Shown here: positions 7,929 to 15,960 of the stretch, in pieces
How positions within the stretch are numbered: the first letter of the stretch is position 1
Layout of the letters: each line of letters starts with the position of its first letter
Assembly (NCBI RefSeq): GCF_003696215.1
Contig: NZ_RFFG01000059.1
Location: forward strand, 1 to 49,286
Direction of reading: 5' to 3'
From: Actinomadura harenae
Lineage (GTDB): Bacteria > Actinomycetota > Actinomycetes > Streptosporangiales > Streptosporangiaceae
DNA: 49,286 bases
Made by a program: the position numbers and the translations under genes
Notes under the pieces: generated by a model
Told to the model about the DNA's origin: nothing
What the model saw: only the letters and a program-made list of their open reading frames with translations
Databases searched by the model: none

Positions 7929-8117
7929 TCAGCGACCGGCCGCCAGGACGACCAGGAGGACGACCACGCCGAGGGCGAGGGTCGTGAGGAGGCAGAAGGC
8001 GGCGATGACGGCGCAGGCCAGCCCCTTGGGCTGGTCGCGCCAGTTGCCGTAGTGTCCGCGCACCTGCCGGTCCAGCTCCTCCCGCGAGGGTCCGCCCGTG
8101 GCGTCTCCGGTGTCCAC
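7929..8117 (-). CDS. Small single-pass membrane protein
   Basis: This 62-aa frame starts at GTG 8117. It has a charged N-terminal half (REELDRQVRGHYGNWRDQPK) and one strongly hydrophobic C-terminal helix (about residues 33-58, with AVIAAFCLLTTLALGVVVLL). It lies downstream of and in the same direction as the lipocalin-like gene, after a 74-bp gap. No homologue is recognised and the ribosome-binding site is weak, so the start is uncertain. The clear soluble-then-membrane layout and the absence of any competing frame support a real gene. Confidence 0.45.
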   Translation of the reverse strand: MDTGDATGGPSREELDRQVRGHYGNWRDQPKGLACAVIAAFCLLTTLALGVVVLLVVLAAGR

Positions 8118-8166
8118 GGCGGTCAGTCTCGCAGACGGCCGCCGGGTCGGCGGACCGTCCACCGGA

Positions 8167-8201
8167 AGCGTCACCCTGGGTAGGCAGAGCGTCACTCTGG
8201 G
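8167..8201. repeat. Duplicated 3'-end motif of the lipocalin-like gene
   Basis: AGCGTCACCCTGGG (8167-8180) and AGCGTCACTCTGGG (8188-8201) differ by one base and are spaced 21 bp apart. The second copy includes the last codons and TGA stop of the minus-strand gene ending at 8192. The first copy repeats that stop context just downstream of the gene. Confidence 0.7.
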
Positions 8202-9286
8202 AACGTGGGGTGCGGCCCCAGCGCCCAGTACTCGAACAGGCCGTATCCGACTCGGCCTGATCCGTCCTGGTACTCGTAGCGTCCGACGGCGTCGACCATG
8301 CCCCACATGCGCGCGGCGTCCTCGGGGATCCGGGTGTCGTAGGCGACGCCCTGGACGACCGGCTCCGGCCCCTGGTACATGCCGTGCTTCCAGTCCGGTT
8401 CGAGGCCGTAGCCGGTGCCGACCATCAGGTGGACGGGCAGGATCGGCGTCACCTTGATCTCGAACGGCTTGCCCGCGGGCGGGTGGAAGGCGAGCGTCGC
8501 GGTGACGACGTCCCGGGTGCCCTCGGCGTAGACGGGACGGTAGTCGAGGCGTCCGAGATGCTCGGGTTCGCGGTCCGGATCCGGGAAGACGCGGACGGCC
8601 TCCTCGAGGATCCGGCGTCCCTTCTCGTCCTCCTGGAGGATGCAGAGCACCGAGTGGTCCTCGAACTGGAACGGCGCGTAGACCCAGTAGAAGGTGCCCG
8701 GATTCCTGACCTGGATGCCGGGCGGCTCGGGTTCGCCGACGGGGCGGATGCCCCACGAGCGGTCGCGCGATCCCCAGTAGGCGTCGGGCGTGACGTCGAT
8801 CCGCTCGCCGTCTAGGACGATGTGGCCGGTCCAGCGGCCGGTCTGGGCGAGGCGGCGCGAGTCGAACATGACGCGCTCCTGCCAGCGCAGGTAGTGCGGC
8901 GGTTCGAGCTGCGCGGGGATGGACGCGTCCCAGGTGAGGTCGAACGAGAGGCCGTTCCCGGTGTCGGCGAGGACGACGCGCAGCCTCCGCAGGCCCTCGA
9001 TGACCTCGACGCGGAACGGCCCGACGGTGGTGTCCATGCGGTCCGCGCCGAGCTCCCGCGACGCCCGGACGACCTTGTGCCACGGCCCGCGGCGGACGAC
9101 CGCGAACGCGTCGGTCACGCCGAGGTTCGGGTACTGCCCGACGCCGACCAGCATCATCAGCTCGCCGGACGTGTCGTGGACGTTGAAGTAGTAGCGGTCG
9201 TAGAAGTTGCGGTCGGAGGTCGCGACGTGCCGCATCACCTCCGGGGCCTGGTGGATCGGGTAGTCGTCCAGGGGCGAGAGGGTCAC
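8192..9286 (-). CDS. Hypothetical protein, possibly CrtC/AttH-like lipocalin fold
   Basis: This 364-aa protein has no signal peptide and is rich in aromatic, beta-prone segments (FYDRYYFNVHD, ELMMLVGVGQYPNLG, DRSWGIRPVGEP, FYWVYAPFQF). The layout of two beta-barrel halves with a conserved RDRSWG-type motif recalls the CrtC/AttH lipocalin-like hydratase superfamily. This is a weak structural impression, not an identification. The GTG start at 9286 overlaps the stop of the upstream phosphotransferase gene by 4 bp, so the two proteins are made together. The pair sits behind a KstR-like operator, which suggests a role in steroid or isoprenoid-lipid breakdown. Confidence 0.75.
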   Translation of the reverse strand: MTLSPLDDYPIHQAPEVMRHVATSDRNFYDRYYFNVHDTSGELMMLVGVGQYPNLGVTDAFAVVRRGPWHKVVRASRELGADRMDTTVGPFRVEVIEGLRRLRVVLADTGNGLSFDLTWDASIPAQLEPPHYLRWQERVMFDSRRLAQTGRWTGHIVLDGERIDVTPDAYWGSRDRSWGIRPVGEPEPPGIQVRNPGTFYWVYAPFQFEDHSVLCILQEDEKGRRILEEAVRVFPDPDREPEHLGRLDYRPVYAEGTRDVVTATLAFHPPAGKPFEIKVTPILPVHLMVGTGYGLEPDWKHGMYQGPEPVVQGVAYDTRIPEDAARMWGMVDAVGRYEYQDGSGRVGYGLFEYWALGPHPTFPE

Positions 9287-10350
9287 GCGAGGCCTCCCAG
9301 GATGCGGTCGAGCAGGCGGGTGCAGTTGTTGTCGTGCGGGAAGGCGTCGTCCGGCTCGATCCAGCCGAAGTCGATCATCGCCTGCCCGATCCGGGACATG
9401 ATCACGGCGAACTTGAACCCGGACAGGACCTCGTAGAACTCCATGTCCCGGACGGGACGCCCGAGCAGCCCGGAGTACCGCCGGGTGGTCTCGGCGGCGG
9501 ACGGGAAGCCCGGCAGCCGCGGGACGCCGATGCCCTCGCTGTGGTGCCGGTCCAGGAACAGGAACCAGGCGAGGTCCTCCTCGGGCGCGCCGAGGACGGC
9601 GTTCTCCCAGTCCAGGACGGCCGCGGGCACGCCCTTCCGGAAGATCACGTTCCCGATCCGGGCGTCGCCCCAGAGGACCCTCGGCGCGTCCGGTTCGCCG
9701 GGGCGGTGCGCGCGCAGCCAGTCGAGGGCGCGCAGGGCGGTCTCCTGCGGCCCGTCGTAGGCCCAGTGCAGGTAGTGCTCGTAGTAGTTGAGCCGCTGGT
9801 CCAGGCCCGTCCCGCCCCACTCCGGCTGGTCCAGGAAGCCGAGGCCGAGGTCGTCCGGGTCGAGCCGGTGCAGCTCGGCGAGGATCTCGAGCGTGGACCA
9901 CCACATCGCGGCCCGCTCCTCCTCCGCGACCTCGGTGACCCAGCCGTCCATGTGGTACGGCGGCATGTCGGTCGGGACGCGGCCGTCGACGCGTCCCATC
10001 ACGAAGAACGGCGCGCCGAGCGGCTCGTCGGACGGCTCGTACCAGCGGATCGGCGGGACGGGCACGCCGGTCCGCTCGTCGAGGACGCGCATCAGCCGGT
10101 ACTGCTCGGCGAACCGCGGCTCGGGGAAGACCTGGTAGCGGGACGGCGCGACCCGCGCGACGAGCGGTTCGTGCCGCGCGGTGCCGTCGGGGGCCGTCCA
10201 GGCGGCGTCGAAGATCAGCGTCTCGGAGGAGAACCCGCTGGTCTCCGGGGTCTCGATCCTCGGGACACGGGCGCCGGGCAGCCGGCCGGCCAGCCACCGC
10301 GTCAGCGCGCGGCGCGTCACCTCGGGATCGCGTTGGTCGGGTACCGGCAC
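9283..10350 (-). CDS. Phosphotransferase family protein (APH/ACAD10-like kinase fold)
   Basis: This 355-aa protein has the aminoglycoside phosphotransferase/choline-kinase fold. The catalytic loop LWGDARIGNVIF matches the family's HGDxxxxN, with Trp in place of His as is usual in the actinobacterial lipid-catabolism subgroup. The metal-binding motif LDWENA follows. Such proteins are often encoded among acyl-CoA dehydrogenase genes and are thought to phosphorylate hydroxyacyl intermediates. GTG at 10350 is preferred because GGAGG lies 5 nt upstream; a GTG at 10356 overlaps that site. Its promoter region contains a perfect KstR-type palindrome 23-36 bp before the start. The gene overlaps the lipocalin-like gene by 4 bp. 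Confidence 0.85.
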   Translation of the reverse strand: MPVPDQRDPEVTRRALTRWLAGRLPGARVPRIETPETSGFSSETLIFDAAWTAPDGTARHEPLVARVAPSRYQVFPEPRFAEQYRLMRVLDERTGVPVPPIRWYEPSDEPLGAPFFVMGRVDGRVPTDMPPYHMDGWVTEVAEEERAAMWWSTLEILAELHRLDPDDLGLGFLDQPEWGGTGLDQRLNYYEHYLHWAYDGPQETALRALDWLRAHRPGEPDAPRVLWGDARIGNVIFRKGVPAAVLDWENAVLGAPEEDLAWFLFLDRHHSEGIGVPRLPGFPSAAETTRRYSGLLGRPVRDMEFYEVLSGFKFAVIMSRIGQAMIDFGWIEPDDAFPHDNNCTRLLDRILGGLA

Positions 10351-10372
10351 GGGCACCTCCGGAAAGTGAAAC

Positions 10373-10386
10373 TAGAACGTGTTCTA
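10373..10386. promoter_or_regulatory. KstR-like operator
   Basis: TAGAACGTGTTCTA is an inverted repeat (TAGAAC / GTTCTA around GT). It matches the published KstR consensus TnnAACnnGTTnnA at every fixed position. KstR is the TetR-family repressor of steroid catabolism in mycobacteria and rhodococci. The site lies between the phosphotransferase gene and the divergent MBL gene and could control either or both. Confidence 0.65.
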
Positions 10387-10458
10387 TCAACGTCGTCCGG
10401 CCCGGTCAATGGGCGGGCGAGGTGCGGGGCCGGGACGCGGACATGAAAAAATCGGCCC

Positions 10459-11100
10459 ATGCGTCTCACCAAGCTCGGCCACGCCTGCGTGCGGCTCCAG
10501 AAGGACGACCGGACCCTCGTCATCGACCCCGGCGCGCTCACGCCCGAGACCGACGCGCTGGACGGCGCGGACGCCGTCCTGGTCACCCACGAGCACTTCG
10601 ACCACTTCGTCCCGGACCGGCTGCGCGCCGCGATGGCCGCCGACCCCCGGCTCGACGTCTGGTGCTCCCGCGCGGTCGCCGCGTCCCTCTCCGACCTGGG
10701 CGGACGCGTCCACGAGGTCGGGCACGGCGACGCCGTCACCGTCGCCGGCTTCGACGTCCACGTCTACGGCGAGGACCACGAGATCCTCCACCCGGACGTC
10801 CCGCCCATCCCCAACACCGGGTTCCTGGTCGACGGCGAGGTCTTCCACCCCGGCGACGCGCTGACCGTGCCGTCCGAGACCGTCCGGACGCTGTGCCTGC
10901 CCGGCAACGCGCCCTGGATGAAGGTCTCCGAGCTGTACGCCTACGCCCGCGCCGTGAACCCCGAGCGCGCGTTCGTCATCCACGACGGCCTGCTCAACGA
11001 CGCCGGCCTCGGCGTCATGAACAAGCACGTCGACGCCGCCGGCGAGGAACTCGGCCGCGACTTCCGCCGCCTGACCCCCGGTGAGTCGGTGGAACTGTGA
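10459..11100 (+). CDS. UlaG-like metallo-beta-lactamase-fold hydrolase
   Basis: This 213-aa MBL-fold protein starts with MRLTKLGHACVRLQ and has the metal-binding motif THEHFDHF (HxHxDH). Further candidate ligands are in VFHPGD and VIHDG. The short single-domain form fits the UlaG/YtnP-like group of metal-dependent hydrolases, which cleave lactones, phosphodiesters or similar bonds. The substrate is unknown. ATG at 10459 lies 72 bp beyond the KstR-like site. The stop overlaps the start of the HAD gene by 4 bp (GTGA), so the two are coupled. Confidence 0.85.
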   Translation: MRLTKLGHACVRLQKDDRTLVIDPGALTPETDALDGADAVLVTHEHFDHFVPDRLRAAMAADPRLDVWCSRAVAASLSDLGGRVHEVGHGDAVTVAGFDVHVYGEDHEILHPDVPPIPNTGFLVDGEVFHPGDALTVPSETVRTLCLPGNAPWMKVSELYAYARAVNPERAFVIHDGLLNDAGLGVMNKHVDAAGEELGRDFRRLTPGESVEL

Positions 11101-11759
11101 CGAGCGTGCGCATCGACGCCGTCTTCTTCGACATCGGCGAGACCCTCATCAACGAGGGCGAGATCTACGGCCGCTGGGCCGACTGGCTCGGCGTCCCCCG
11201 GCACACCTTCCTCACCGTCCTCGGCGCCTTCATCTCCGAGGGCGCCACCAACATGGACGTGTTCGAGTACTTCCGCCCGGGCTTCGACCTGGAGAAGGAG
11301 GAGAAGGCGCGCGCCGACGCGGGCGTCCCGAACGGGTTCGGGCCGTCCGACCTGTATCCCGACGTGCGCGCATGCCTCGCCGGGCTGCGCGCCCAGGGCC
11401 TGTTCATCGGCATCGCCGGCAACCAGCCCGTCGAGGCCGCCGAGCAGATCGCCGCGCTCGACCTCGACGCCGACGTCCTCGGGATCTCCGACGTCTGGGG
11501 TGTCGGCAAACCCGACCGCGAGTTCTTCGAACGCTGCGCCCAGCTCGCCGACGCGCTGCCCGAACACGTCCTGTACGTGGGGGACCGGCTCGACAACGAC
11601 GTCCTCCCGGCCGCCGACTTCGGCATGCGCACCGCCTTCCTGAGACGCGGGCCCTGGGGCCACATCTGGGACGACCCGGAGGCCGAGACACGGGCCACCT
11701 TCGTCCTCGACGACCTGGCCTCCCTCCCCGAGCGCGTGGCCCGGTTCAACTCCCCCTAA
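11097..11759 (+). CDS. HAD-family hydrolase with a DxG motif I
   Basis: This 220-aa haloacid-dehalogenase-like protein has motif I FFDIGETL. The nucleophile Asp is present, but the second Asp of DxDxT, the usual general acid of phosphatases, is glycine. Motif II is probably the Asn-containing IAGNQP, motif III the lysine in GVGKPDREFF, and motif IV YVGDRLDNDV. The helical cap domain lies at about residues 20-90. The missing general acid argues against an ordinary phosphatase, though several HAD proteins with this change are still active or act on other bonds. It is translationally coupled to the MBL gene. About 50 GC-rich bases with little structure follow its stop. Confidence 0.85.
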   Translation: MTSVRIDAVFFDIGETLINEGEIYGRWADWLGVPRHTFLTVLGAFISEGATNMDVFEYFRPGFDLEKEEKARADAGVPNGFGPSDLYPDVRACLAGLRAQGLFIGIAGNQPVEAAEQIAALDLDADVLGISDVWGVGKPDREFFERCAQLADALPEHVLYVGDRLDNDVLPAADFGMRTAFLRRGPWGHIWDDPEAETRATFVLDDLASLPERVARFNSP

Positions 11760-11894
11760 GGGATCCCCCCTAGCTCCGGAGTAGGGCATGCGAACCAGCC
11801 GTTAGGGCGATGTGAGGCGGGGTGTCCGCTTCGTAGCGTTGTTGTCGTGGCCGCGAAACCGGCGGTCCGACGATCCGCAAGGGAGAACAACGAC

Positions 11895-12074
11895 ATGAAC
11901 GGCCTCTACCGTCCTCGCCACGGTCGCGTCATCGCTGGCGTCTGCGCGGGCATCGCCCGGCGCTTCGGGATGAGCCCGTGGACCGTCCGCCTGCTCGCGC
12001 TGCTGTCCTGCCTGCTTCCGGGCCCGCAGTTCGTCGTCTACATCGTCCTCTGGATCATGCTGCCGAGCGAGTAG
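11895..12074 (+). CDS. PspC-domain small membrane protein
   Basis: This 59-aa protein is almost entirely a PspC domain. It has the typical opening LYRPRHGRVIAGVCAGIARRFG, followed by WTVRLLALLSCL and one hydrophobic segment (FVVYIVLWIMLPSE). PspC-domain proteins sit in the inner membrane and take part in envelope-stress responses. In actinomycetes many short single-domain versions have no known partner. ATG at 11895 follows AAGGGAGA; an in-frame GTG at 11847 would add 16 non-conserved residues. It appears monocistronic. Confidence 0.9.
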   Translation: MNGLYRPRHGRVIAGVCAGIARRFGMSPWTVRLLALLSCLLPGPQFVVYIVLWIMLPSE

Positions 12075-12099
12075 CGCGCCCGCCACCGTCCGGGACGCC

Positions 12100-12121
12100 C
12101 CGCCCGCCGCCCGGCGGGCGG
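12100..12121. terminator. GC-rich hairpin after the PspC gene
   Basis: Ten-bp complementary arms (CCGCCCGCCG / CGGCGGGCGG) around CC lie 26 bp after the PspC stop. There is no T-run, as is common in actinomycete terminators. The inner pairs must open to make a loop. Confidence 0.45.
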
Positions 12122-12240
12122 CGTTGACCCGGCCGAGTCAAGGCGGCGCCGCCGCGCCGGGCCGATTACGCCCCGTTCGCTGGAACGGGGGCCCGGCGGG
12201 GTGTTAGATCTGGGGGTACTTCCGAAAAAGGAAACTCCCT

Positions 12241-15200
12241 GTGCCGGACCTCCCCCCGCCGACCGCGACCGGCGCGCACGCCGCCCCGGACCCGCTCGCC
12301 GTGACGCGCGCCCTCCTGCGCCATCTCGGCGAGCTGTCCCGCGCCCGCGCCCGCCGCGGCCCGTCCGGCCAGCCCCCACCGAAGGAACAGCCGGCGCCGA
12401 AGGAACAGCCGGCGCCGTCCGACCCTCCGCCCCAGGACCCCGGCCCCGGTGGGCAGGCGGGGGACGGTGGCGAGGGACGGGCCGCCGCGTCCGGGACGCA
12501 CTGGTTGTCGGAGCTGCCCGCCGAGGTGTTCGTCGAGGCGGAGGCGGGGCCGGGGCAGGTGCTGTTCAGCGTGCCGCTGATCCCGCTGCGGCCGCCGTCC
12601 GTGCCGGTCGAGTTCGACACGTGGCTCGAGATGCGGCACTGGTACCGGGCCCTGCGCGACCTCGCCGACCAGGACCTGGCGCTCGTCACGGGCCTCCTGT
12701 CGTGGCGTCCCCCGGAAGGCCCGCCGGTGCGCGGGCACCTGCTGTCCACGCCCGTCGAGATCAGCGTGGACGACCGGACCGAGCGCGTCGACGTGATCGT
12801 CGCCGGGCCGACGACCCCGCTCGACCACGAACTGCTCGCGGACGTGCCCGGCTACCAGCCCGGCCACGCCGCCTGGGTCTGGGACGCCGTCCAGGCGGGC
12901 CAGGGGTTCGCCCTGCGCGCGTCGGTGTCGGACGTCCTGCGCAAATGGTGCGCGGCCGCGTTCGGTGAAGACGGCGCCCCGGGCGTCGTGTACCGGGACG
13001 ACTGGGCGCCGGGCGGACCACCGGGAGAGATCCCCTCGGTGCGCCTCGCGCCCGCCCTCGTCGTCCGGCGGCGCCCGCGCAGCACCGGCCTCGCGGCCCA
13101 CTACGACCAGCTGATCTCCAGCCTCACCGACCCGCCGCCGGACGGCCTCGTCCGGTTCCTGGCCGCCGACCTGCGCGTCCTGCACGTCCCGGACCCGGAA
13201 CCGCACGCCGCCGCCGGGCTGCTCGCCGGGATGACCGCGCAGGGCCGCCGCGTCCTGGTCGTCCGCCCGGACACCGACACCGGCGGCATCCCGCCGCGCC
13301 CGGACCTCCCCGAGGTCCCGCCGCTCACCGACGGCGAGACCGCCGAACTCCTGCGCCTGCTCGGCCGCCGCACGCTCGCGCCCCCGGCCGACACCGCCGC
13401 GCTGCCCGACCCGAACCGGATCCTCGCGCTCGTGAACGTCGAACGGGCCGTCCCGCCGGAGGCGTCCGGCGAGGTCGCGCGCCGCCTCCGCCAGTTCGAC
13501 CCGGCCGTCCTGGCCCGCCTGACCGGACGCGTCGCGCAGGTGGAGGGCATCCTCAACGAACTCGGCCTCGGCGGGCACCCGTCGAGGTGGACGGGCGCCG
13601 ACCCCGCCGCCCGCGCCTTCGCCGACCTCCTCGGCCGCCGCAACCTCAAGGCCTGGGAGCGCCTCGCCGAGCTGACCGTCCAGGCCGACCGCGCCCTCCG
13701 CGCCCTCCGCTCCCTGCGGGGCCGCCGGATCGTCGTCCCGCCGGAGCCGTCCGCCCGCGACCTCGCGGACGCCGCCCACGAACTCCGCGCCCACCTCCTC
13801 ACCGGCGGCACCCTCAAGCGCGGCCCGATGCGCTCCGCCGCGCAGCGCAAGGCCGAACCCCTTCTCGCCACCGTCACGGTCGACGGCCAGCCGCCGGCCA
13901 CACTCGCCCTCCTGGAGATCGTCCTCACCCACCTCACGGCGGAGATCACCGTCCAGGACCTGCACTACACCTGGGACGCGGCGGGCGTCCCCTTCCGCAC
14001 CGACCTTCCCCTCGCCGACCGCGCCGCCCGCTTCGCCGAGGCCCACGCGCGGCTGGCCCGCGTCCGCATCCTCACCCCCGTCCTCACCGAGGTCGCCGAA
14101 CTCGGCATCCCCCTGACCCACCCCCTCCAGTGGCACGGCCTGACCATCGGCCTCGCCGCCGCCCGTCTCGCCGCCGAGGCGGACCGCGCCACCGCCGCCC
14201 TCACCCACCTGCGCGACGCCGTCGACCCGTCCCTCGGCGACGTCCGGGCCGCCCTGGACGCCCGCGACCCGGACGCCTACGCCCGCGCCCTCCACGCCCT
14301 GGCGGACGCCCACCGCGTCCGCACCCGCCGCGACGCCCTCCTCGGCCGCCTCCACGCCGTCCACCCGGACCTCGCGGCCCGCATGACCGCCGACCCGTCC
14401 GCCTTCGCCCCCCTCGCCCGCACCTGGACGACGTCCTGGACCGCCGCCCGCCGGATCGCCCCGGACGCCGTCCCCCTCTGGGACGTCCCCGCCGTCGCCC
14501 CCGCGGCCCCCGACTCCCTCGACGCGATCATCCTCGACGACGTCCACGACGCGGGCCCCGAGGCCCTCTTCCTCCTCTGGTACACCACCCGCGTGATCCT
14601 CCTGGGCCGTCCGGGCGAGGACCTCCCGCCCCTGGACGCCCCCCGCCCGCCCCTCCCACAGGACCTCCACCACTCCCTCGCCCCCACCACCCCCCTCTAC
14701 AAGGCCCTCCTCTCCCGAGCCCTGGAATCCCAAGAACCCCCCACCCGTGGACAAACGCCCGCCCGCCAAGAAGGACCCGCAAAGCCACAGGACGACGAGG
14801 CCCCGACTCCCGGCCAGGTCCCCCCGGAGGAGGACACCGGCCAAGCCACACCGCCGCCAGAGCCAGAGCCAGAGCCTGACGCGGTCCCCGGAGGCACGGA
14901 CGACGCCGTCCGGACGAACGACGGCGAGAATCCCGCGCACAGCGAGCCGGACGCGGCGCCTGAAGGCGATTCGGCATCTGCGGCCGGTGCCTCCGAGCCC
15001 ATTTCGCAGGACAGTGCTCCCGAGCAGACCGATGATTCCGGCGACAGTGCGGAGCACGCGGACCAGCCGGGAAAGGGTGCGCCGCCTGAAGGGGGCGACC
15101 CCGTGCAGGACGCCCCGCCCGCTGATGGGCCTGCGCAGTCTGGAGAGGCCGAGCAGGATCAGACGGCGCCACAGGCCGATGAAGGCGATGGAGCAGCGGC

Positions 15201-15951
15201 CCCCGGACAGCCTGAGGAGCCTGCCCCGGTCGACGATCCCCAGGGAGGAGACGCGGCTCGGAGTGAGGGGGCTGCGCGCGCTCTGGCTGGTGGACGTGGG
15301 GTCGGGGCCCTTGGCAGGTCCGCTGCTGAGGCATCGCTGGCGCGTGCTTTCGTTCCACGGCATGCGCGAGGTGAAGGACGTGACTCCGCTGACGGGGATC
15401 CGCGTGGCCAAGGGCCTGCGGGGAACGACGGCGCTGCGCGGGGGAGTGGTGCGTCCGTGCCCCGGCATGCGCGGGCTGAGGGATCCGGGCGTGATGAGGA
15501 GCGCGCGCACGTCGAGGGTCCTGCGGACGCCGAAGAGCGCCAAGACGCTGAGGTGGGCTCTCCCGTTGGAGGGCCCGCGGACGACGAGGCATCGGCGCAC
15601 CTCGAAGAAGGCGCCGAGGCCGGAGGGCGTGCCGAGGTCGAAGGGCCTCCGCAGGGTGCCGTCCGTGCGGACGAGAAGGAGGGGGAGCCCTCGCGGAGTG
15701 AGGCGGACGCCTCCTCAGGGGCGGACGGCCAGGGGGAGGCCGTGCCGGCGGTCCGGATTGAGCCGGGGCGGTCGATTGTGAGCTATGCGCGGGACGACCT
15801 GCGGATTCTCGTGGAGCGGTTGCTGCGGGCGGCTCCGGGGCTGTCGGAGGACGAGGTGGTGGCTCGGGCCACGCGGCTGCTGGCGTGTCCGGCGGACGAG
15901 ACCGAGCTGGTGGAGGTGCGGATTCGGTATGCGCTGCATGAGCGTGATTGA
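12241..15951 (+). CDS. Large protein with degenerate superfamily 1 helicase-like ATPase region and disordered tail
   Basis: This 1236-aa protein starts at GTG 12241, preceded by AAAAAGGAAA. Residues 80-300 form an N-terminal domain seen in some Dna2/NAM7-like helicase proteins (inference). At 315-322 the stretch where a Walker A GPPGTGKT would be expected reads HVPDPEPH, followed by a helicase-like GRRVLVVRPD. At 763-770 IILDDVHD stands where the DEASQ-type Walker B belongs, and VILLGRPGEDLPP replaces GDxxQLPP. The protein therefore looks like a helicase fold that has lost ATP binding. About residues 825-1175 are low-complexity, rich in Pro, Glu, Gly and Ala. A conserved-looking helical C-terminus (SYARDDLRILVERLLRAAPG) follows. 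The PhzF-like gene starts 9 bp later. Confidence 0.75.
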   Translation: MPDLPPPTATGAHAAPDPLAVTRALLRHLGELSRARARRGPSGQPPPKEQPAPKEQPAPSDPPPQDPGPGGQAGDGGEGRAAASGTHWLSELPAEVFVEAEAGPGQVLFSVPLIPLRPPSVPVEFDTWLEMRHWYRALRDLADQDLALVTGLLSWRPPEGPPVRGHLLSTPVEISVDDRTERVDVIVAGPTTPLDHELLADVPGYQPGHAAWVWDAVQAGQGFALRASVSDVLRKWCAAAFGEDGAPGVVYRDDWAPGGPPGEIPSVRLAPALVVRRRPRSTGLAAHYDQLISSLTDPPPDGLVRFLAADLRVLHVPDPEPHAAAGLLAGMTAQGRRVLVVRPDTDTGGIPPRPDLPEVPPLTDGETAELLRLLGRRTLAPPADTAALPDPNRILALVNVERAVPPEASGEVARRLRQFDPAVLARLTGRVAQVEGILNELGLGGHPSRWTGADPAARAFADLLGRRNLKAWERLAELTVQADRALRALRSLRGRRIVVPPEPSARDLADAAHELRAHLLTGGTLKRGPMRSAAQRKAEPLLATVTVDGQPPATLALLEIVLTHLTAEITVQDLHYTWDAAGVPFRTDLPLADRAARFAEAHARLARVRILTPVLTEVAELGIPLTHPLQWHGLTIGLAAARLAAEADRATAALTHLRDAVDPSLGDVRAALDARDPDAYARALHALADAHRVRTRRDALLGRLHAVHPDLAARMTADPSAFAPLARTWTTSWTAARRIAPDAVPLWDVPAVAPAAPDSLDAIILDDVHDAGPEALFLLWYTTRVILLGRPGEDLPPLDAPRPPLPQDLHHSLAPTTPLYKALLSRALESQEPPTRGQTPARQEGPAKPQDDEAPTPGQVPPEEDTGQATPPPEPEPEPDAVPGGTDDAVRTNDGENPAHSEPDAAPEGDSASAAGASEPISQDSAPEQTDDSGDSAEHADQPGKGAPPEGGDPVQDAPPADGPAQSGEAEQDQTAPQADEGDGAAAPGQPEEPAPVDDPQGGDAARSEGAARALAGGRGVGALGRSAAEASLARAFVPRHARGEGRDSADGDPRGQGPAGNDGAARGSGASVPRHARAEGSGRDEERAHVEGPADAEERQDAEVGSPVGGPADDEASAHLEEGAEAGGRAEVEGPPQGAVRADEKEGEPSRSEADASSGADGQGEAVPAVRIEPGRSIVSYARDDLRILVERLLRAAPGLSEDEVVARATRLLACPADETELVEVRIRYALHERD

Positions 15952-15960
15952 CTCCGGTGC

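Noticed and set aside
12166..15600. 1144-codon minus-strand frame opposite the helicase-like gene
   Set aside because: The plus strand has a ribosome-binding site, a conserved C-terminus and helicase-like motifs; the minus frame is Gly/Arg/Val repeats.
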